From assembly GCF_002929225.1 (NCBI RefSeq), contig NZ_PISM01000021.1, positions 434,001-498,000 on the forward strand: 64,000 nucleotides of DNA. The letters are read 5' to 3'. A program made the translations under genes and the position numbers. Below, in pieces: positions 1 through 9,358 of this stretch; the first letter of the stretch is position 1, and each line of letters begins with the position of its first letter. This DNA comes from Stutzerimonas kunmingensis. Lineage in GTDB: Bacteria > Pseudomonadota > Gammaproteobacteria > Pseudomonadales > Pseudomonadaceae. The notes under the pieces were generated by a model. That model had not been told where the DNA came from, ran no database searches, and was given only the letters and a program-made list of their open reading frames with translations.

Positions 1-254
1 AGCTGAAGAACAAGCTGGGCAGCGCCGTCATCCTCCTGGGTGGTGTTCAGGACGATAAAGTGGTGCTGGTCGCGGGCGTAACCCAGGACCTGACTGGTCG
101 TTTGAAGGCCGGCGACCTGATGAAGCAGGCCGCGGCAGCGGTTGGCGGCAAGGGGGGCGGTCGTCCGGATATGGCGCAAGGCGGCGGCAGCGAGCCGGCC
201 AAGCTGGATGATGCGCTGGCACTGGCGGTGCCATTTACCGAGCAGGGGCTTTGA
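1..254 (+). CDS. alaS: Alanine--tRNA ligase, C-terminal end (partial)
   Basis: This is the last 83 codons of alanyl-tRNA synthetase, which charges tRNA-Ala in the cytoplasm. The reading frame is open from base 3 and stops with TGA at 252-254. The visible part is the C-Ala/DHHA1 region: a core with [18 protein letters not shown], then a glycine-rich stretch ([18 protein letters not shown]) and the helix starting KLDDALALA, as in other gammaproteobacterial AlaRS C-termini. The catalytic and editing domains lie outside the window. lysC follows 119 bases downstream, the usual alaS-lysC-csrA order of pseudomonads. Confidence 0.95.
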   Translation, partial: LKNKLGSAVILLGGVQDDKVVLVAGVTQDLTGRLKAGDLMKQAAAAVGGKGGGRPDMAQGGGSEPAKLDDALALAVPFTEQGL

Positions 255-373
255 TTCAGTTACCGTGCTGCGTCCCGCCGGCGCCGTCGAGCGGGTCTGG
301 TTGAGCCGGTGCTTGGCAGGTTTCGGGGTTGTTTGATTAATGATCGCCCTTCAGGGGCTCTAGGCGGCTAACA

Positions 374-1612
374 ATGGCTTTGATCGTACAGAAGTTTGGA
401 GGCACCTCGGTCGGCACTGTCGAGCGGATCGAGCAGGTGGCCGAGAAGGTCAAGAAGTTCCGCGACGGTGGAGACGATATCGTCGTGGTCGTCTCGGCAA
501 TGAGTGGCGAAACCAACCGCCTGATCGATCTCGCCAAGCAGATCAGTGATCAGCCGGTCGCCCGAGAATTGGATGTGATGGTTTCCACCGGTGAGCAGGT
601 GACCATTGCCCTGTTGGCGATGGCGCTTATCAAGCGCGGCGTACCGGCGGTGTCCTACACTGGCAATCAGGTTCGTATCCTCACCGACAGCGCCCATACC
701 AAGGCACGCATCCTGCAGATCGATGGCCAGCGGATCCAGCGCGACATCAAGGCTGGGCGGGTTGTTGTGGTGGCTGGCTTCCAGGGTGTGGACGAGAAGG
801 GCAATATCACTACCTTGGGTCGTGGCGGCTCGGATACCACAGGCGTGGCGCTGGCCGCTGCGCTGAAGGCCGACGAATGTCAGATCTATACCGATGTGGA
901 TGGCGTCTATACCACCGATCCTCGGGTCGTGGCCAAGGCTCAGCGACTGGACAAGATCACCTTCGAGGAGATGCTGGAAATGGCCAGCCTCGGCTCCAAG
1001 GTGCTACAGATTCGGGCGGTTGAGTTCGCCGGTAAGTACAGCGTCCCGCTGCGCGTACTGCACAGTTTTCAGGAGGGTCCGGGTACCCTCATTACCCTTG
1101 ATGAAGAGGAATCCATGGAACAGCCCATCATTTCCGGCATCGCCTTCAACCGCGACGAGGCCAAGCTGACCATCCGTGGGGTCCCGGATACGCCCGGTGT
1201 GGCGTTCAAGATCCTCGGGCCGGTCAGCGCGGCGAACGTTGAGGTGGATATGATCGTGCAGAACGTCGCGCACGATAACACCACCGACTTCACGTTCACT
1301 GTGCATCGCAACGACTACAACAATGCGTTGCAGGTATTGCAGGGCATTGCATCCGAAATGGGCGCTCGTGAGGTCATCGGCGATACGGATATCGCCAAGG
1401 TGTCGATCGTCGGCGTAGGCATGCGTTCGCATGCCGGCGTAGCCAGCCGCATGTTTGAGGCCCTGGCGAAGGAAAATATCAACATTCAGATGATTTCGAC
1501 GTCGGAAATCAAAGTGTCGGTAGTGATCGAGGAGAAGTATCTCGAGCTTGCCGTGCGTGCTTTGCATACTGCGTTCGAACTTGATGCGCCCGCCGGCAAT
1601 ACTGCGGAATGA
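374..1612 (+). CDS. lysC: Aspartate kinase (aspartokinase)
   Basis: Phosphorylates aspartate in the first step of lysine, threonine, methionine and diaminopimelate synthesis. The 412-residue protein starts with the amino-acid kinase motif KFGGTSVG at residues 7-14, keeps GRGGSDTTGVALAAAL around 155-170, and ends with two ACT domains (from about residue 265), the usual site of lysine/threonine feedback. Length is normal for the alpha form of a pseudomonad aspartokinase. An in-frame ATG at 1115 with a good ribosome site probably gives a separate beta chain. A hairpin follows the stop codon, and csrA lies 179 bases downstream. Confidence 0.97.
   Translation: MALIVQKFGGTSVGTVERIEQVAEKVKKFRDGGDDIVVVVSAMSGETNRLIDLAKQISDQPVARELDVMVSTGEQVTIALLAMALIKRGVPAVSYTGNQVRILTDSAHTKARILQIDGQRIQRDIKAGRVVVVAGFQGVDEKGNITTLGRGGSDTTGVALAAALKADECQIYTDVDGVYTTDPRVVAKAQRLDKITFEEMLEMASLGSKVLQIRAVEFAGKYSVPLRVLHSFQEGPGTLITLDEEESMEQPIISGIAFNRDEAKLTIRGVPDTPGVAFKILGPVSAANVEVDMIVQNVAHDNTTDFTFTVHRNDYNNALQVLQGIASEMGAREVIGDTDIAKVSIVGVGMRSHAGVASRMFEALAKENINIQMISTSEIKVSVVIEEKYLELAVRALHTAFELDAPAGNTAE
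1115..1612 (+). other. Probable internal translation start giving the aspartokinase beta subunit
   Basis: ATG at 1115-1117 (residue 248 of LysC) is preceded by the purine-rich GAAGAGGA at 1103-1110. It opens a 165-residue chain starting MEQPIISGIAF that contains only the ACT regulatory domains. Alpha2beta2 aspartokinases of Bacillus, Corynebacterium and pseudomonads make their beta subunit from such an internal start. Its use here is inferred from position and the Shine-Dalgarno sequence. Confidence 0.55.
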
Positions 1613-1617
1613 TTCGC

Positions 1618-1643
1618 AGAAGGCGCGCTAGTCCGCGCCTTCT
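1618..1643 (+). terminator. Hairpin after lysC
   Basis: A perfect 10-bp stem (AGAAGGCGCG / CGCGCCTTCT) with loop CTAGTC begins just after the lysC stop. No clear T-run follows, so it may be an attenuating or mRNA-stabilising hairpin rather than a strong terminator. Confidence 0.55.
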
Positions 1644-1791
1644 GTCGTATTGGGTCATGCGAAAAGGAACTTTAGGCTCCTGCGCGCGGGTCAATACCTG
1701 TTGAAAGGCTCTAGCTTCATGTTTTACGGACATTTTCCGTATTTATCTTTGCAGACTGTTTACTGAACTGAATCCGTTTAAGGAGAAAGGA

Positions 1792-1977
1792 ATGCTGATT
1801 CTGACTCGCCGGGTTGGAGAAACCCTGATGGTGGGTGACGATGTGACTGTCACCGTGTTGGGTGTGAAAGGAAACCAAGTACGTATCGGCGTCAATGCGC
1901 CCAAGGAGGTGGCGGTGCATCGCGAGGAGATTTACCAACGGATCCAGAAAGAGAAGGATCAGGAACCAAGCCACTAA
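1792..1977 (+). CDS. csrA: Carbon storage regulator CsrA/RsmA
   Basis: A 61-residue global post-transcriptional regulator that binds GGA motifs in mRNA leaders. In pseudomonads it controls secondary metabolism, motility and biofilm genes and is titrated by RsmY/RsmZ-type sRNAs. The sequence starts [18 protein letters not shown], keeps the RNA-binding [21 protein letters not shown] block and has the normal family length. An AAGGAG site lies about 9 bases before the ATG. It sits alone between lysC and tRNA-Ser, its usual place in Pseudomonas. Confidence 0.97.
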   Translation: MLILTRRVGETLMVGDDVTVTVLGVKGNQVRIGVNAPKEVAVHREEIYQRIQKEKDQEPSH

Positions 1978-1996
1978 TTTTTCTGTAATTTTCGGC

Positions 1997-2025
1997 TTTG
2001 CAAACGGGGCAAAGATGGGTATTAT
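1997..2025 (+). promoter_or_regulatory. Sigma-70 promoter for tRNA-Ser
   Basis: TTTGCA at 1997-2002 and TATTAT at 2020-2025, with a 17-base spacer, lie 14 bases before the tRNA 5' end. They follow the csrA stop, so the tRNA probably has its own promoter. Confidence 0.6.
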
Positions 2026-2039
2026 GCGCCCCGTGTTGC

Positions 2040-2130
2040 GGAGAGGTGGCCGAGTGGCCGAAGGCGCTCCCCTGCTAAGGGAGTACACCTCAAAAGGGTG
2101 TCGGGGGTTCGAATCCCCCCTTCTCCGCCA
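2040..2130 (+). tRNA. tRNA-Ser(GCU)
   Basis: A 91-base tRNA with encoded CCA. Acceptor stem GGAGAGG pairs with CTTCTCC, the anticodon loop is CTGCTAA (anticodon GCT), and there is a long variable arm typical of class II tRNA-Ser and a T-arm GGTTCGAAT. It decodes AGC/AGU. Confidence 0.96.
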
Positions 2131-2200
2131 TTTTGCATTCTAGGGTTCAGGGTTCTCGCGGCAGCCTGCTTTCATATAAGAAAGCGCCACGGCAAAGTGC

Positions 2201-2228
2201 TTGACCGTCAATGTTTACTCCCTATAAT
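2201..2228 (+). promoter_or_regulatory. Sigma-70 promoter for the tRNA-Arg pair
   Basis: TTGACC at 2201-2206 and a consensus TATAAT at 2223-2228, spacer 16, sit 13 bases before the first tRNA-Arg. This is the strongest-looking promoter in this part of the window. Confidence 0.75.
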
Positions 2229-2241
2229 GCGCACGCTCAGC

Positions 2242-2318
2242 GCACTCATAGCTCAGCTGGATAGAGTACTCGGCTACGAACCGAGCGGTCGGAGGTTCGA
2301 ATCCTCCTGAGTGCGCCA
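2242..2318 (+). tRNA. tRNA-Arg(ACG), copy 1
   Basis: A 77-base tRNA with acceptor GCACTCA/TGAGTGC, anticodon loop CTACGAA (anticodon ACG, normally edited to ICG by TadA) and encoded CCA. It is identical to the copy starting 148 bases downstream and probably shares its promoter. Confidence 0.97.
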
Positions 2319-2389
2319 CACTTCGAATGATCGGCAGAAATGCGGATCACTCAAGCCACCAGCGGTGATCTGGTCTAACAAGCACTTAC

Positions 2390-2466
2390 GCACTCATAGC
2401 TCAGCTGGATAGAGTACTCGGCTACGAACCGAGCGGTCGGAGGTTCGAATCCTCCTGAGTGCGCCA
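2390..2466 (+). tRNA. tRNA-Arg(ACG), copy 2
   Basis: Exact 77-base repeat of the first tRNA-Arg(ACG), followed after 8 bases by a strong rho-independent terminator. The two copies probably form one transcript that increases the dose of the main CGN-decoding arginine tRNA. Confidence 0.97.
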
Positions 2467-2474
2467 ACCAAGAG

Positions 2475-2503
2475 AAGGGCCTGCAGCGATGCAGGCCCTT
2501 TTT
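2475..2503 (+). terminator. Rho-independent terminator of the tRNA-Arg operon
   Basis: Perfect 11-bp stem AAGGGCCTGCA / TGCAGGCCCTT with a GCGA tetraloop, running into a T-run. It lies between the tRNAs and the convergent gene that ends at 2516 and may serve both strands. Confidence 0.9.
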
Positions 2504-2515
2504 CGTTTTCGAGCG

Positions 2516-2998
2516 TTAGCGTCTGCCAAGAACGCAGCCGAACTCGTCGAAGCTGACGGTGCGTACCTGGCCGCTGCTGCTGCGAAAGCGCAGGCGTTCC
2601 CGCCCGTTGCTACTTGTGATGCTCTCCGGTCGCCCGAATGCGCTTTCGACGTCACTGCGAGTCATGCCGGTGCGGATCTGTTTGTTGATGATTGCGCTGC
2701 GCCGTTCGCTGCTGGTTACTCTGTTGCCGCAACCGTCATCTCGTTCGGCGACTATCGCCAGGCTTTCGCCTTCACTGCCGGCGGGGCTTTTCCTGGTCTT
2801 GAGGGTCGCCATTGGCACGGCTTTCCCTGAACTGGGTGTTGGATTGGTTGCGCGCTGCCGTTGCTGTCTTTGGTTTTCCGGGCAGCCTTGCTGGCTGAAG
2901 GTGACATGCCCGGATTGGTCGACGCAGCGAAATACGCTTGCTGAAAATGCGGGGGTGGATAGCAATAGCAGGCTCACACCTATGGACAGTGCTCTCAT
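2516..2998 (-). CDS. Exported DUF4124-domain protein with a BamE-like C-terminal part
   Basis: A 160-residue protein with a signal peptide (residues 1-20, MRALSIGVSLLLLSTPAFSA), then a DUF4124-like stretch starting SVFRCVDQSGHVTFSQQGC with paired cysteines, a low-complexity linker and a C-terminal part (KQIRTGMTRSDVESAFGRP, residues about 105-123) that resembles the SmpA/OmlA/BamE repeat. A GGAGG site precedes the ATG. Such proteins are common and mostly uncharacterised in pseudomonads; an envelope role is likely from the export signal only. Confidence 0.8.
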   Translation of the reverse strand: MRALSIGVSLLLLSTPAFSASVFRCVDQSGHVTFSQQGCPENQRQQRQRATNPTPSSGKAVPMATLKTRKSPAGSEGESLAIVAERDDGCGNRVTSSERRSAIINKQIRTGMTRSDVESAFGRPESITSSNGRERLRFRSSSGQVRTVSFDEFGCVLGRR

Positions 2999-3332
2999 TC
3001 TCGTCCTCCATGACTGAACAACTGTCCATTCAGGCTACTCAATAAAAGCTGCTCGTACATTCGTGTCTCTTCGCAGCGTGAAGGCGTCGACAGAATGTCG
3101 GCTTCTCCGTCGCAAGCTTTTCTGCATCTTTGACGCAGCCCTTGTGATGGCCGTGTTTGAGCGCGTCGGGCCGCTGATTGCGATGTTATGATGCCCGCAT
3201 CTGCCCCTCAGGGTTTGTGGAACAACCTTTCTTTATGGACTTACCCAGTAGTCGTTCACGTTTCCAATTTGCCAATCACGTACTGATTGATTGATTTTCC
3301 CTGGCGTGCTCCCGGCCAGGGTGGAGTGCGCC
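2999..3332. other. Intergenic gap before mgtE
   Basis: No convincing gene here. It must hold the mgtE promoter and leader and the promoter of the leftward DUF4124 gene. I see no recognisable magnesium riboswitch. A short inverted repeat (CCTGGC / GCCAGG, within 3299-3320) lies just before the mgtE ribosome site. Confidence 0.4.
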
Positions 3333-4766
3333 ATGACAGAAGTAGAAGCAAAAAAGCCCCAAGAGACCCTGCAAGATCGCCTGGCGCAGGTGGTCGATCT
3401 GCTGCAGCGCCGTCGCCTCGGTGAGGACGGGGAGTACCGGCAGGACGGCGAGCAGGGTGAGATCTACGACGAGAGTCAGATTCTCGCCGAGCTGCAACGC
3501 AAGCTCGACGAATTGCATCCTGCTGACGTCGCTCACATTCTCGAAGCGCTACCGCTCGAAGAGCGACTGACAGTCTGGCAACTGGTCAAGGCCGAGCGAG
3601 ACGGCGATATCCTGCTCGAGGTGTCCGACGCAGTTCGGGAAACGCTGATCGCCGATATGGACGATCACGAACTGCTTGCCGCGGCGAAGGAAATGGACGC
3701 CGACGAGCTGGCAGACCTGGCGCCGGAGTTGCCGCGCGACGTCGTTCATGAGTTGATGGAAAGCCTCGATGCGCAACAGCGCGAGCGCGTGCGATCAGCG
3801 CTGTCCTACGAAGAGGATCAGGTCGGGGCACTGATGGACTTCGAGATGGTGACCATCCGTGAGGATGTCAGTCTCGAAGTGGTGTTGCGTTATCTGCGCC
3901 GCCTCAAGGAGTTGCCGGGCCACACCGACAAGCTGTTCGTGGTCGACTACGACGGTGTGCTCAAGGGCGTGCTCCCGATCAAGCGTTTACTGGTTAACGA
4001 TCCGGACAAGCAGGTCGCGGAGGTGATGGCCAGCGATCCCGTCACCTTTCACCCGGATGAAGACGCCTATGACGCGGCGCAGGCCTTCGAACGTTATGAC
4101 TTGGTATCGACGCCGGTCGTCGACAAGGGTGGCAAGCTGATCGGGCGTCTGACCATCGATGAGATGGTTGACCTGATCCGTGAGGAGAGTGAAAGCGAAG
4201 TTCTCAACATGGCCGGTCTGCGCGAGGAGGAAGACATCTTCGCCTCCGTTTGGAAATCCGTCCGTAACCGTTGGGCCTGGCTCGCGGTCAACCTGGTCAC
4301 TGCATTTATCGCCTCCCGGGTAATCGGCCTGTTCGATGGCTCGATCGAGAAGCTGGTGGCCCTCGCGGCCCTGATGCCAATTGTCGCAGGCATTGGCGGA
4401 AATTCGGGTAATCAGACAATTACCATGATCGTGCGCGCAATGGCGTTGGATCAGGTGGGTACCGGTAATACGACCCGACTGTTGCGCAAGGAGGTCGGGG
4501 TTGGCCTGGTCAACGGGCTGGTCTGGGGTGGTGTGATCGGTGCGGTGGCCTGGTGGCTGTATGGCAGCTGGTCTCTGGGGGTAGTCATGACGGCGGCTAT
4601 GACACTGAACCTGCTGCTCGCTGCGCTTATGGGCGTGCTGATTCCTATGACGCTGGCGCGCCTGGGGCGCGATCCGGCAATGGGGGCAAGCGTCATGATC
4701 ACTGCCATGACAGACAGCGGCGGGTTCTTCATTTTCCTTGGATTGGCGACCATTTTTCTGCTGTAG
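3333..4766 (+). CDS. mgtE: Magnesium transporter MgtE
   Basis: A 477-residue inner-membrane Mg2+ channel/transporter. Domains in order: MgtE N-terminal superhelical domain (about residues 35-135, with LAELQRKLDELHPADVAHIL), two CBS domains (about 145-260) that sense Mg2+, and five membrane segments in the last 170 residues, including the conserved PIVAGIGGNSGNQT. The ATG at 3333 is chosen because GGAG lies 6 bases upstream; the frame is also open to a TTG at 3291, which has no good ribosome site. Confidence 0.93.
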   Translation: MTEVEAKKPQETLQDRLAQVVDLLQRRRLGEDGEYRQDGEQGEIYDESQILAELQRKLDELHPADVAHILEALPLEERLTVWQLVKAERDGDILLEVSDAVRETLIADMDDHELLAAAKEMDADELADLAPELPRDVVHELMESLDAQQRERVRSALSYEEDQVGALMDFEMVTIREDVSLEVVLRYLRRLKELPGHTDKLFVVDYDGVLKGVLPIKRLLVNDPDKQVAEVMASDPVTFHPDEDAYDAAQAFERYDLVSTPVVDKGGKLIGRLTIDEMVDLIREESESEVLNMAGLREEEDIFASVWKSVRNRWAWLAVNLVTAFIASRVIGLFDGSIEKLVALAALMPIVAGIGGNSGNQTITMIVRAMALDQVGTGNTTRLLRKEVGVGLVNGLVWGGVIGAVAWWLYGSWSLGVVMTAAMTLNLLLAALMGVLIPMTLARLGRDPAMGASVMITAMTDSGGFFIFLGLATIFLL

Positions 4767-4820
4767 CGGTACTTTTCGCGCTTTATTGGGGTTTGCCTTA
4801 TTTCGCTGTTTCGGGCTAAG

Positions 4821-4857
4821 GTTCGGCCGTTTCGTGTGTCGCGAAACGTGTCCGAAC
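4821..4857. other. Imperfect inverted repeat between mgtE and oadG
   Basis: Arms GTTCGG + CGTTTCG and CGAAACG + CCGAAC can fold into an interrupted hairpin. No T-run follows on either strand. It could be an mgtE terminator or an operator for the oad operon; the sequence does not decide. Confidence 0.35.
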
Positions 4858-4906
4858 CCACGCAGCGAATAACAAGCAGCTTGAGCTGCTGACAAGGGAA
4901 CTCCCG

Positions 4907-5149
4907 ATGACCCCCAGCCAACTCCTGCTCGAAGGCGTCGAACTCATGCTGTTCGGCATCGGTTTCGTCTTCGCCTTTCTCGTTCTGTTGATCCTCTGCA
5001 TTCGCTTGATGTCCTACCTCGCCGGCCGCTTCGTCACTGAGCCGGCGCCTCGAGTAGCGGCCGCTCAGGTTGCGAGCGCTGAAACAGATGCGGATATTCT
5101 TGCAGCCATCCAGGCCGCGATTCATCAACACCGCGCGCGACGCGGTTGA
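4907..5149 (+). CDS. oadG: Oxaloacetate decarboxylase gamma subunit
   Basis: An 80-residue protein with one membrane helix (about residues 11-36, [20 protein letters not shown]) and a charged C-terminal tail, the standard layout of OadG, which anchors and assembles the alpha-beta complex and helps bind Zn2+. It is the first gene of oadGAB and lies 22 bases before oadA. An AAGGGAA site precedes the ATG. Confidence 0.88.
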   Translation: MTPSQLLLEGVELMLFGIGFVFAFLVLLILCIRLMSYLAGRFVTEPAPRVAAAQVASAETDADILAAIQAAIHQHRARRG

Positions 5150-5171
5150 CTCTGGAAAGGGAGTTCCTTCC

Positions 5172-6956
5172 ATGACCATTGCTAAACAGCCGCTCGGCAT
5201 AACCGATGTGGTGCTGCGTGATGCGCACCAATCCATTCTAGCCACCCGTGTTCGCTTGGAAGACATGTTGCCGATCGCTGCCAAGCTCGATCAGGTTGGT
5301 TTCTGGTCGGTGGAAAGCTGGGGCGGTGCGACCTTCGATGCCTGTATCCGCTACTTGGGAGAAGACCCTTGGGAGCGCATTCGCGAACTCAAGAAGGCCA
5401 TGCCCAACACGCGCCAGCAGATGCTGCTGCGAGGCCAGAACCTGCTGGGCTATCGGCACTACGCCGATGATGTCGTGGAAAAATTCGTCGAGCGCGCCGC
5501 TGTAAATGGCGTCGATGTCTTTCGCGTATTCGACGCTATGAACGATCCGCGCAATCTCGAAACTGCCCTGCGTGCCGTCAAACAACAGGGCAAGCATGCA
5601 CAAGGCACCATTTCCTATACCACCAGTCCGGTGCATACGCTGGAGATGTGGGTCGATCTGGCAAAGCAGATCGAGGATATGGGCGCCGACTCGGTGGCGA
5701 TCAAGGATATGGCAGGCATCCTTACGCCGTACATGGCGTTCGAGCTGGTGTCGCGCTTGAAGTCCAGCCTTGCGATTCCGATCCATATGCAGTGCCACGC
5801 TACAGCCGGCCTGTCGACGGCCGCCATCCTCAAGGCAGTAGAAGCGGGTATCGACAATGTCGATACAGCCATTTCGTCGCTATCGATGACCTACGGACAT
5901 TCTCCGACGGAATCGGTGGTGGCTATTTTCCAGGGTACGGAGCGCGATACCGGCCTGAACCTGGAGCTGCTCGAGGAAATCGCGGCGTACTTCCGCGAGG
6001 TTCGCAAGAAATACGCGAAATTCGAGGGCACCCTGCGCGGTGTCGACTCGCGAATCCTCGTGGCTCAGGTGCCCGGCGGCATGTTGACCAATATGGAAGG
6101 TCAGCTGAAGGAGCAGGGCGCTCTGGACAAGTTCGACGACGTGCTTGCTGAAATCCCTCGCGTTCGTGAAGACCTCGGCTTCATCCCGCTGGTGACGCCC
6201 ACGTCGCAAATCGTCGGTACCCAGGCGGTGATCAATGTGCTGATGGGAGAGCGCTACAAGTCGATCACCAAAGAGACGGCAGGCGTGCTCAAAGGTGAAT
6301 ACGGTGCGGCCCCTGCGCCTTTCAATTCCGAGCTGCAGGCTCGTGTGCTGGAGGGGGCCGAGGTGATCACCTGTCGTCCCGCAGACCTGCTGCAGCCGGA
6401 AATGAATCGACTTACTGCCGAACTGAAAGGGATCGCAAAAGAGAAAGGCATCAAGCTCGCTACGGATTCGATCGATGATGTGTTGACCTATGCACTGTTC
6501 CCCCAAATCGGATTGAAGTTTTTGGAGAACCGTGGAAACCCATCCGCGTTCGAGCCGGCGCCAACCGGAGGCGATCTACTACCGCGAGAGGCGGGCAAGC
6601 CGGAGGTCTACACCGTTGAAGTCAACGGCAAATCTTTCGTCGTACAAGTGAGCGATGGCGGCGATATCGAGGGCATCAAGCCTCTCGGCGCTGGTGGCGG
6701 CGCTACCAGCGCGGTGGCTGGTTCTGCCGCCGTGCCTGCCAGCGGTGAAACCCAGGCGGCGCCGCTGGCGGGCAACATATTCAAAGTGCTGGTGCAGCCC
6801 GGACAGTTGGTCCAGGAGGGCGATCTGGTGATGATTCTCGAAGCCATGAAAATGGAAACCGAGATCCGTGCGTTCAAGGCCGGCACCGTCGCCTCCGTCA
6901 GCGTTAAGGTGGGCGACGCGGTTTCGGTCGGTGACAGTCTGCTGAGCATCGGCTAA
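5172..6956 (+). CDS. oadA: Oxaloacetate decarboxylase alpha subunit (biotin carboxyltransferase)
   Basis: A 594-residue peripheral subunit that moves the carboxyl group of oxaloacetate to its own biotin. The N-terminal carboxyltransferase TIM barrel has [11 protein letters not shown] near residue 11 and the metal-binding MQCHATAG near residue 205. A PYC/OadA conserved domain follows, then an Ala/Gly-rich linker and a biotinyl domain with EAMKMETE, the biotinylated lysine being residue 560. The ATG at 5172 has a GGGAG site; the frame is open further upstream into oadG. Operon position between oadG and oadB favours the Na+-pump subunit over pyruvate carboxylase B. Confidence 0.95.
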   Translation: MTIAKQPLGITDVVLRDAHQSILATRVRLEDMLPIAAKLDQVGFWSVESWGGATFDACIRYLGEDPWERIRELKKAMPNTRQQMLLRGQNLLGYRHYADDVVEKFVERAAVNGVDVFRVFDAMNDPRNLETALRAVKQQGKHAQGTISYTTSPVHTLEMWVDLAKQIEDMGADSVAIKDMAGILTPYMAFELVSRLKSSLAIPIHMQCHATAGLSTAAILKAVEAGIDNVDTAISSLSMTYGHSPTESVVAIFQGTERDTGLNLELLEEIAAYFREVRKKYAKFEGTLRGVDSRILVAQVPGGMLTNMEGQLKEQGALDKFDDVLAEIPRVREDLGFIPLVTPTSQIVGTQAVINVLMGERYKSITKETAGVLKGEYGAAPAPFNSELQARVLEGAEVITCRPADLLQPEMNRLTAELKGIAKEKGIKLATDSIDDVLTYALFPQIGLKFLENRGNPSAFEPAPTGGDLLPREAGKPEVYTVEVNGKSFVVQVSDGGDIEGIKPLGAGGGATSAVAGSAAVPASGETQAAPLAGNIFKVLVQPGQLVQEGDLVMILEAMKMETEIRAFKAGTVASVSVKVGDAVSVGDSLLSIG

Positions 6957-6966
6957 GGGGAGTCCC

Positions 6967-8103
6967 ATGGAAAAGTTGCTCAAGCTGTGGCACGGAACCG
7001 GCCTGTACCATCTGGAGCCAGGGCAGGCGCTGATGATCTTCGTCTGTCTGGGGCTGATCTATCTGGCGATTCGGAAGGGATTCGAACCTTTGTTGCTGAT
7101 CCCTATAGGGTTCGGTGGCATCCTGGCAAACATCCCGGTTGCCAACATGGGCGAGGGTGCCGGAATTCTGCATCTGTTTTATGAAGTAGGGTTACCGACC
7201 AGCGTCTTTCCGCTGTTGATCTTCATGGGCGTTGGCGCGATGACCGACTTTGGCCCCATGCTTGCCAACCCAAAGACCCTGCTGCTTGGTGCAGCGGCGC
7301 AGTTCGGAATCTTTGCGACCCTGCTAGGCGCTCTTGCTCTGACCGCTGCCGGGATTCCTGGTATGGAGTTCACGCTGCGCGAGGCAGCGTCGATCGCTAT
7401 CATTGGGGGGGCAGACGGTCCAACGTCGATCTTCGTGACATCCAAGCTTGCCCCAGAGTTGCTCGGTCCGATTGCGGTTGCCGCGTATTCCTACATGGCC
7501 CTCGTGCCGCTGATTCAGCCGCCGATCATGCGTGCGATGACCACAAAAGAGGAGCGTGCAATCGTCATGATGCAACTGCGTCATGTCGGGCAGGTCGAGA
7601 AGATAGTATTCCCGCTGGTGCTCTGCTTGCTGGTCGGCTTGCTACTGCCGGATGCCGCACCGCTGGTGGGTATGTTCGCCTTCGGTAATCTGCTGCGCGA
7701 ATGTGGTGTGGTGGATCGCCTGGCGGATACTTCACGAAATGCCCTGATCAACATCGTCACCATTGCTCTTGGTCTGACAGTCGGTTCGAAGCTATCGGCC
7801 GAGGCCTTCCTGCAGATGAAAACCTTGGGGATTCTCGTGCTGGGTATGGTTGCCTTTTGCGGTGGTACCGCAGCGGGTATTTTCATGGCCAAAGTGATGA
7901 ACCGTTTCAGTGAGAACAAGATCAATCCGTTGATCGGTTCCGCAGGAGTCTCTGCTGTGCCGATGGCTGCACGTGTATCGAACAAGGTGGGGCTGGAGGC
8001 CAATCCTCAGAACTTCCTGCTGATGCATGCCATGGGGCCCAACGTGGCAGGTGTCATCGGCTCTGCGGTTGCGGCCGGGGTGCTGCTCAACTTTGTAGGC
8101 TAG
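6967..8103 (+). CDS. oadB: Oxaloacetate decarboxylase beta subunit (Na+ pump)
   Basis: A 378-residue integral membrane protein that decarboxylates carboxybiotin on OadA and couples this to Na+ export. It has about nine hydrophobic segments and the family motifs [10 protein letters not shown] (about residues 142-151) and GNLLRECG (about 240). It starts 10 bases after oadA with a GGGGAG site. A 7-bp GC hairpin at 8110-8134 follows the stop. Confidence 0.95.
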   Translation: MEKLLKLWHGTGLYHLEPGQALMIFVCLGLIYLAIRKGFEPLLLIPIGFGGILANIPVANMGEGAGILHLFYEVGLPTSVFPLLIFMGVGAMTDFGPMLANPKTLLLGAAAQFGIFATLLGALALTAAGIPGMEFTLREAASIAIIGGADGPTSIFVTSKLAPELLGPIAVAAYSYMALVPLIQPPIMRAMTTKEERAIVMMQLRHVGQVEKIVFPLVLCLLVGLLLPDAAPLVGMFAFGNLLRECGVVDRLADTSRNALINIVTIALGLTVGSKLSAEAFLQMKTLGILVLGMVAFCGGTAAGIFMAKVMNRFSENKINPLIGSAGVSAVPMAARVSNKVGLEANPQNFLLMHAMGPNVAGVIGSAVAAGVLLNFVG

Positions 8104-8379
8104 TTGTATAGGCGCCTCTGCAGCGGGGGCGCCTTGCTGCATCCAAGTTCTAACTTCTTATCGAGCGCGGATCTTGGGTCGACCATGGATTCGGCGCAAC
8201 CCGTGTGTCCGAAGCGCATTCGTGCCTGTCTTGATTGGCTAAGACGATGATGAAGGGGTGAACTGATGCGGCTGGCTGACTTGTTGGCCGCCTGAGAGTG
8301 GCAGCCGGAAGCAGGGGGTAATCAGAGACAGCGTTAGCTGGAGCCAGTCACCTGTCTCCAGCTGGTGGCTGGTCCGAGG
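8104..8379. other. Intergenic gap between convergent oadB and amrZ
   Basis: Contains a GC hairpin at 8110-8134 (AGGCGCC / GGCGCCT) just after oadB that may end its transcript. Nothing else recognisable. Confidence 0.4.
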
Positions 8380-8703
8380 TCAATCTTCTTTGGCGAGCTC
8401 GGTGTCCTGAGCGATCAATGCAATGAGCGCGTTCTGCTGGCGGTGAGCGAGCTGGCGAAAGCGCTGCAGAAGCTCTCGCTCGTGAAGAGACAGCTCTGGG
8501 CTGTCGAGACGCATGCTCAGATCTTCATCCAGTGCGCCTTCCTGCAACAGGCTCTGCTCCAATCTGGCGATGATTTCTGAGTTCATGCTGCGGTGATGAT
8601 TCCGCGCTACCTCGGCGATGCGTTCACGCATGCCGTCGGGAAGCCGAACAACGAATTTGTCAGCCGTACGGCTGGAATAAACTGCCTGTTTCATAGGGCG
8701 CAT
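8380..8703 (-). CDS. amrZ: AmrZ/AlgZ-like ribbon-helix-helix regulator
   Basis: A 107-residue Arc-type transcription factor. In Pseudomonas aeruginosa AmrZ activates alginate and twitching genes and represses flagellar and cyclic-di-GMP genes. Residues 13-45 ([20 protein letters not shown], then [10 protein letters not shown]) form the ribbon-helix-helix, and the C-terminal half keeps the tetramerisation region with [19 protein letters not shown]. The start MRPMKQ at 8703 matches the family N-terminus; a longer frame to 8769 is open but unlikely. AmrZ binds its own promoter in relatives, so the upstream region may hold its operator. Confidence 0.9.
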   Translation of the reverse strand: MRPMKQAVYSSRTADKFVVRLPDGMRERIAEVARNHHRSMNSEIIARLEQSLLQEGALDEDLSMRLDSPELSLHERELLQRFRQLAHRQQNALIALIAQDTELAKED

Positions 8704-8917
8704 AATTAACCGGTTAGTCAGGTGGGCGTGCTGGCGTATTGCCGGGGTAGTCACCGGTCTGACAACCACCAGTACTCGCTGTTCCGTCAGCCAGGTTAAA
8801 AATTAGGAGACGGCTTCATGACGCCAATTGTACGTCGATATTCTGATTAGTAAAGTGCTCGTGCTATCAAAATGCCTTTACTGTGAACCAGTCTAATTAT
8901 CGTCCGACTGTGGGGTC

Positions 8918-9103
8918 TTAGCGCAGCACTGGATCGAACTTGATCCTGCGTCCGATCATGAGTGCGATCAGGGATAAGCTTCCGAATATGCCAAGTCCTG
9001 CCTTGCACAAGGTATCCAAGGTCGCCAGGCTTTGGGGGGCCAGGAAGGCACCGTAGCCGCACGCTGCGGTAAGAAGCAAGCAAGTCAATGCAAATCTGGA
9101 CAT
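8918..9103 (-). CDS. Small membrane protein of unknown function
   Basis: 61 residues beginning MSRFALTCLLLTAACGYGAF: a signal-anchor or signal peptide, then a second hydrophobic segment (about residues 34-51, AGLGIFGSLSLIALMIG) and a basic tail. The start at 9103 has an AAAGGAG site. No family recognised. It may share a transcript with the next gene upstream, which ends 43 bases before it. Confidence 0.65.
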   Translation of the reverse strand: MSRFALTCLLLTAACGYGAFLAPQSLATLDTLCKAGLGIFGSLSLIALMIGRRIKFDPVLR

Positions 9104-9145
9104 GAGTAACTCCTTTTGCGGAACCATCCGCGCTCAACTAAATCC

Positions 9146-9358
9146 TTAGAATACCCAGCGTTGCGGTTGAGTGAGCACGCTCGCCTCGCCTGAGTTGAGG
9201 GTGGTGATCTGTGCGCGTTCCGAATTACTCGTGCGCTGAATTGAGAACTGGGAAGAGGGCTCGTATCGCTGTTGCTGCGGTTCGGTGGATGGCAGCTGCG
9301 AGGCTGTCAGGGCGGCAAATGTAAGGCCTGTAGTAAGAAGAAAAGCCGACTTGATCAT
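9146..9358 (-). CDS. Small exported protein of unknown function
   Basis: 70 residues with an N-terminal signal sequence (MIKSAFLLTTGLTFAALTAS) and a polar Gln/Ser-rich remainder. GGATAAC precedes the ATG at 9358. No recognisable domain; probably periplasmic. Confidence 0.6.
   Translation of the reverse strand: MIKSAFLLTTGLTFAALTASQLPSTEPQQQRYEPSSQFSIQRTSNSERAQITTLNSGEASVLTQPQRWVF

Noticed and set aside
2999..3332. A Mg2+-sensing riboswitch before mgtE
   Set aside because: No M-box-like set of conserved helices could be recognised in the leader.
5172..6956. Pyruvate carboxylase subunit B
   Set aside because: The domain layout is shared, but oadG and oadB flank the gene, which favours oxaloacetate decarboxylase.
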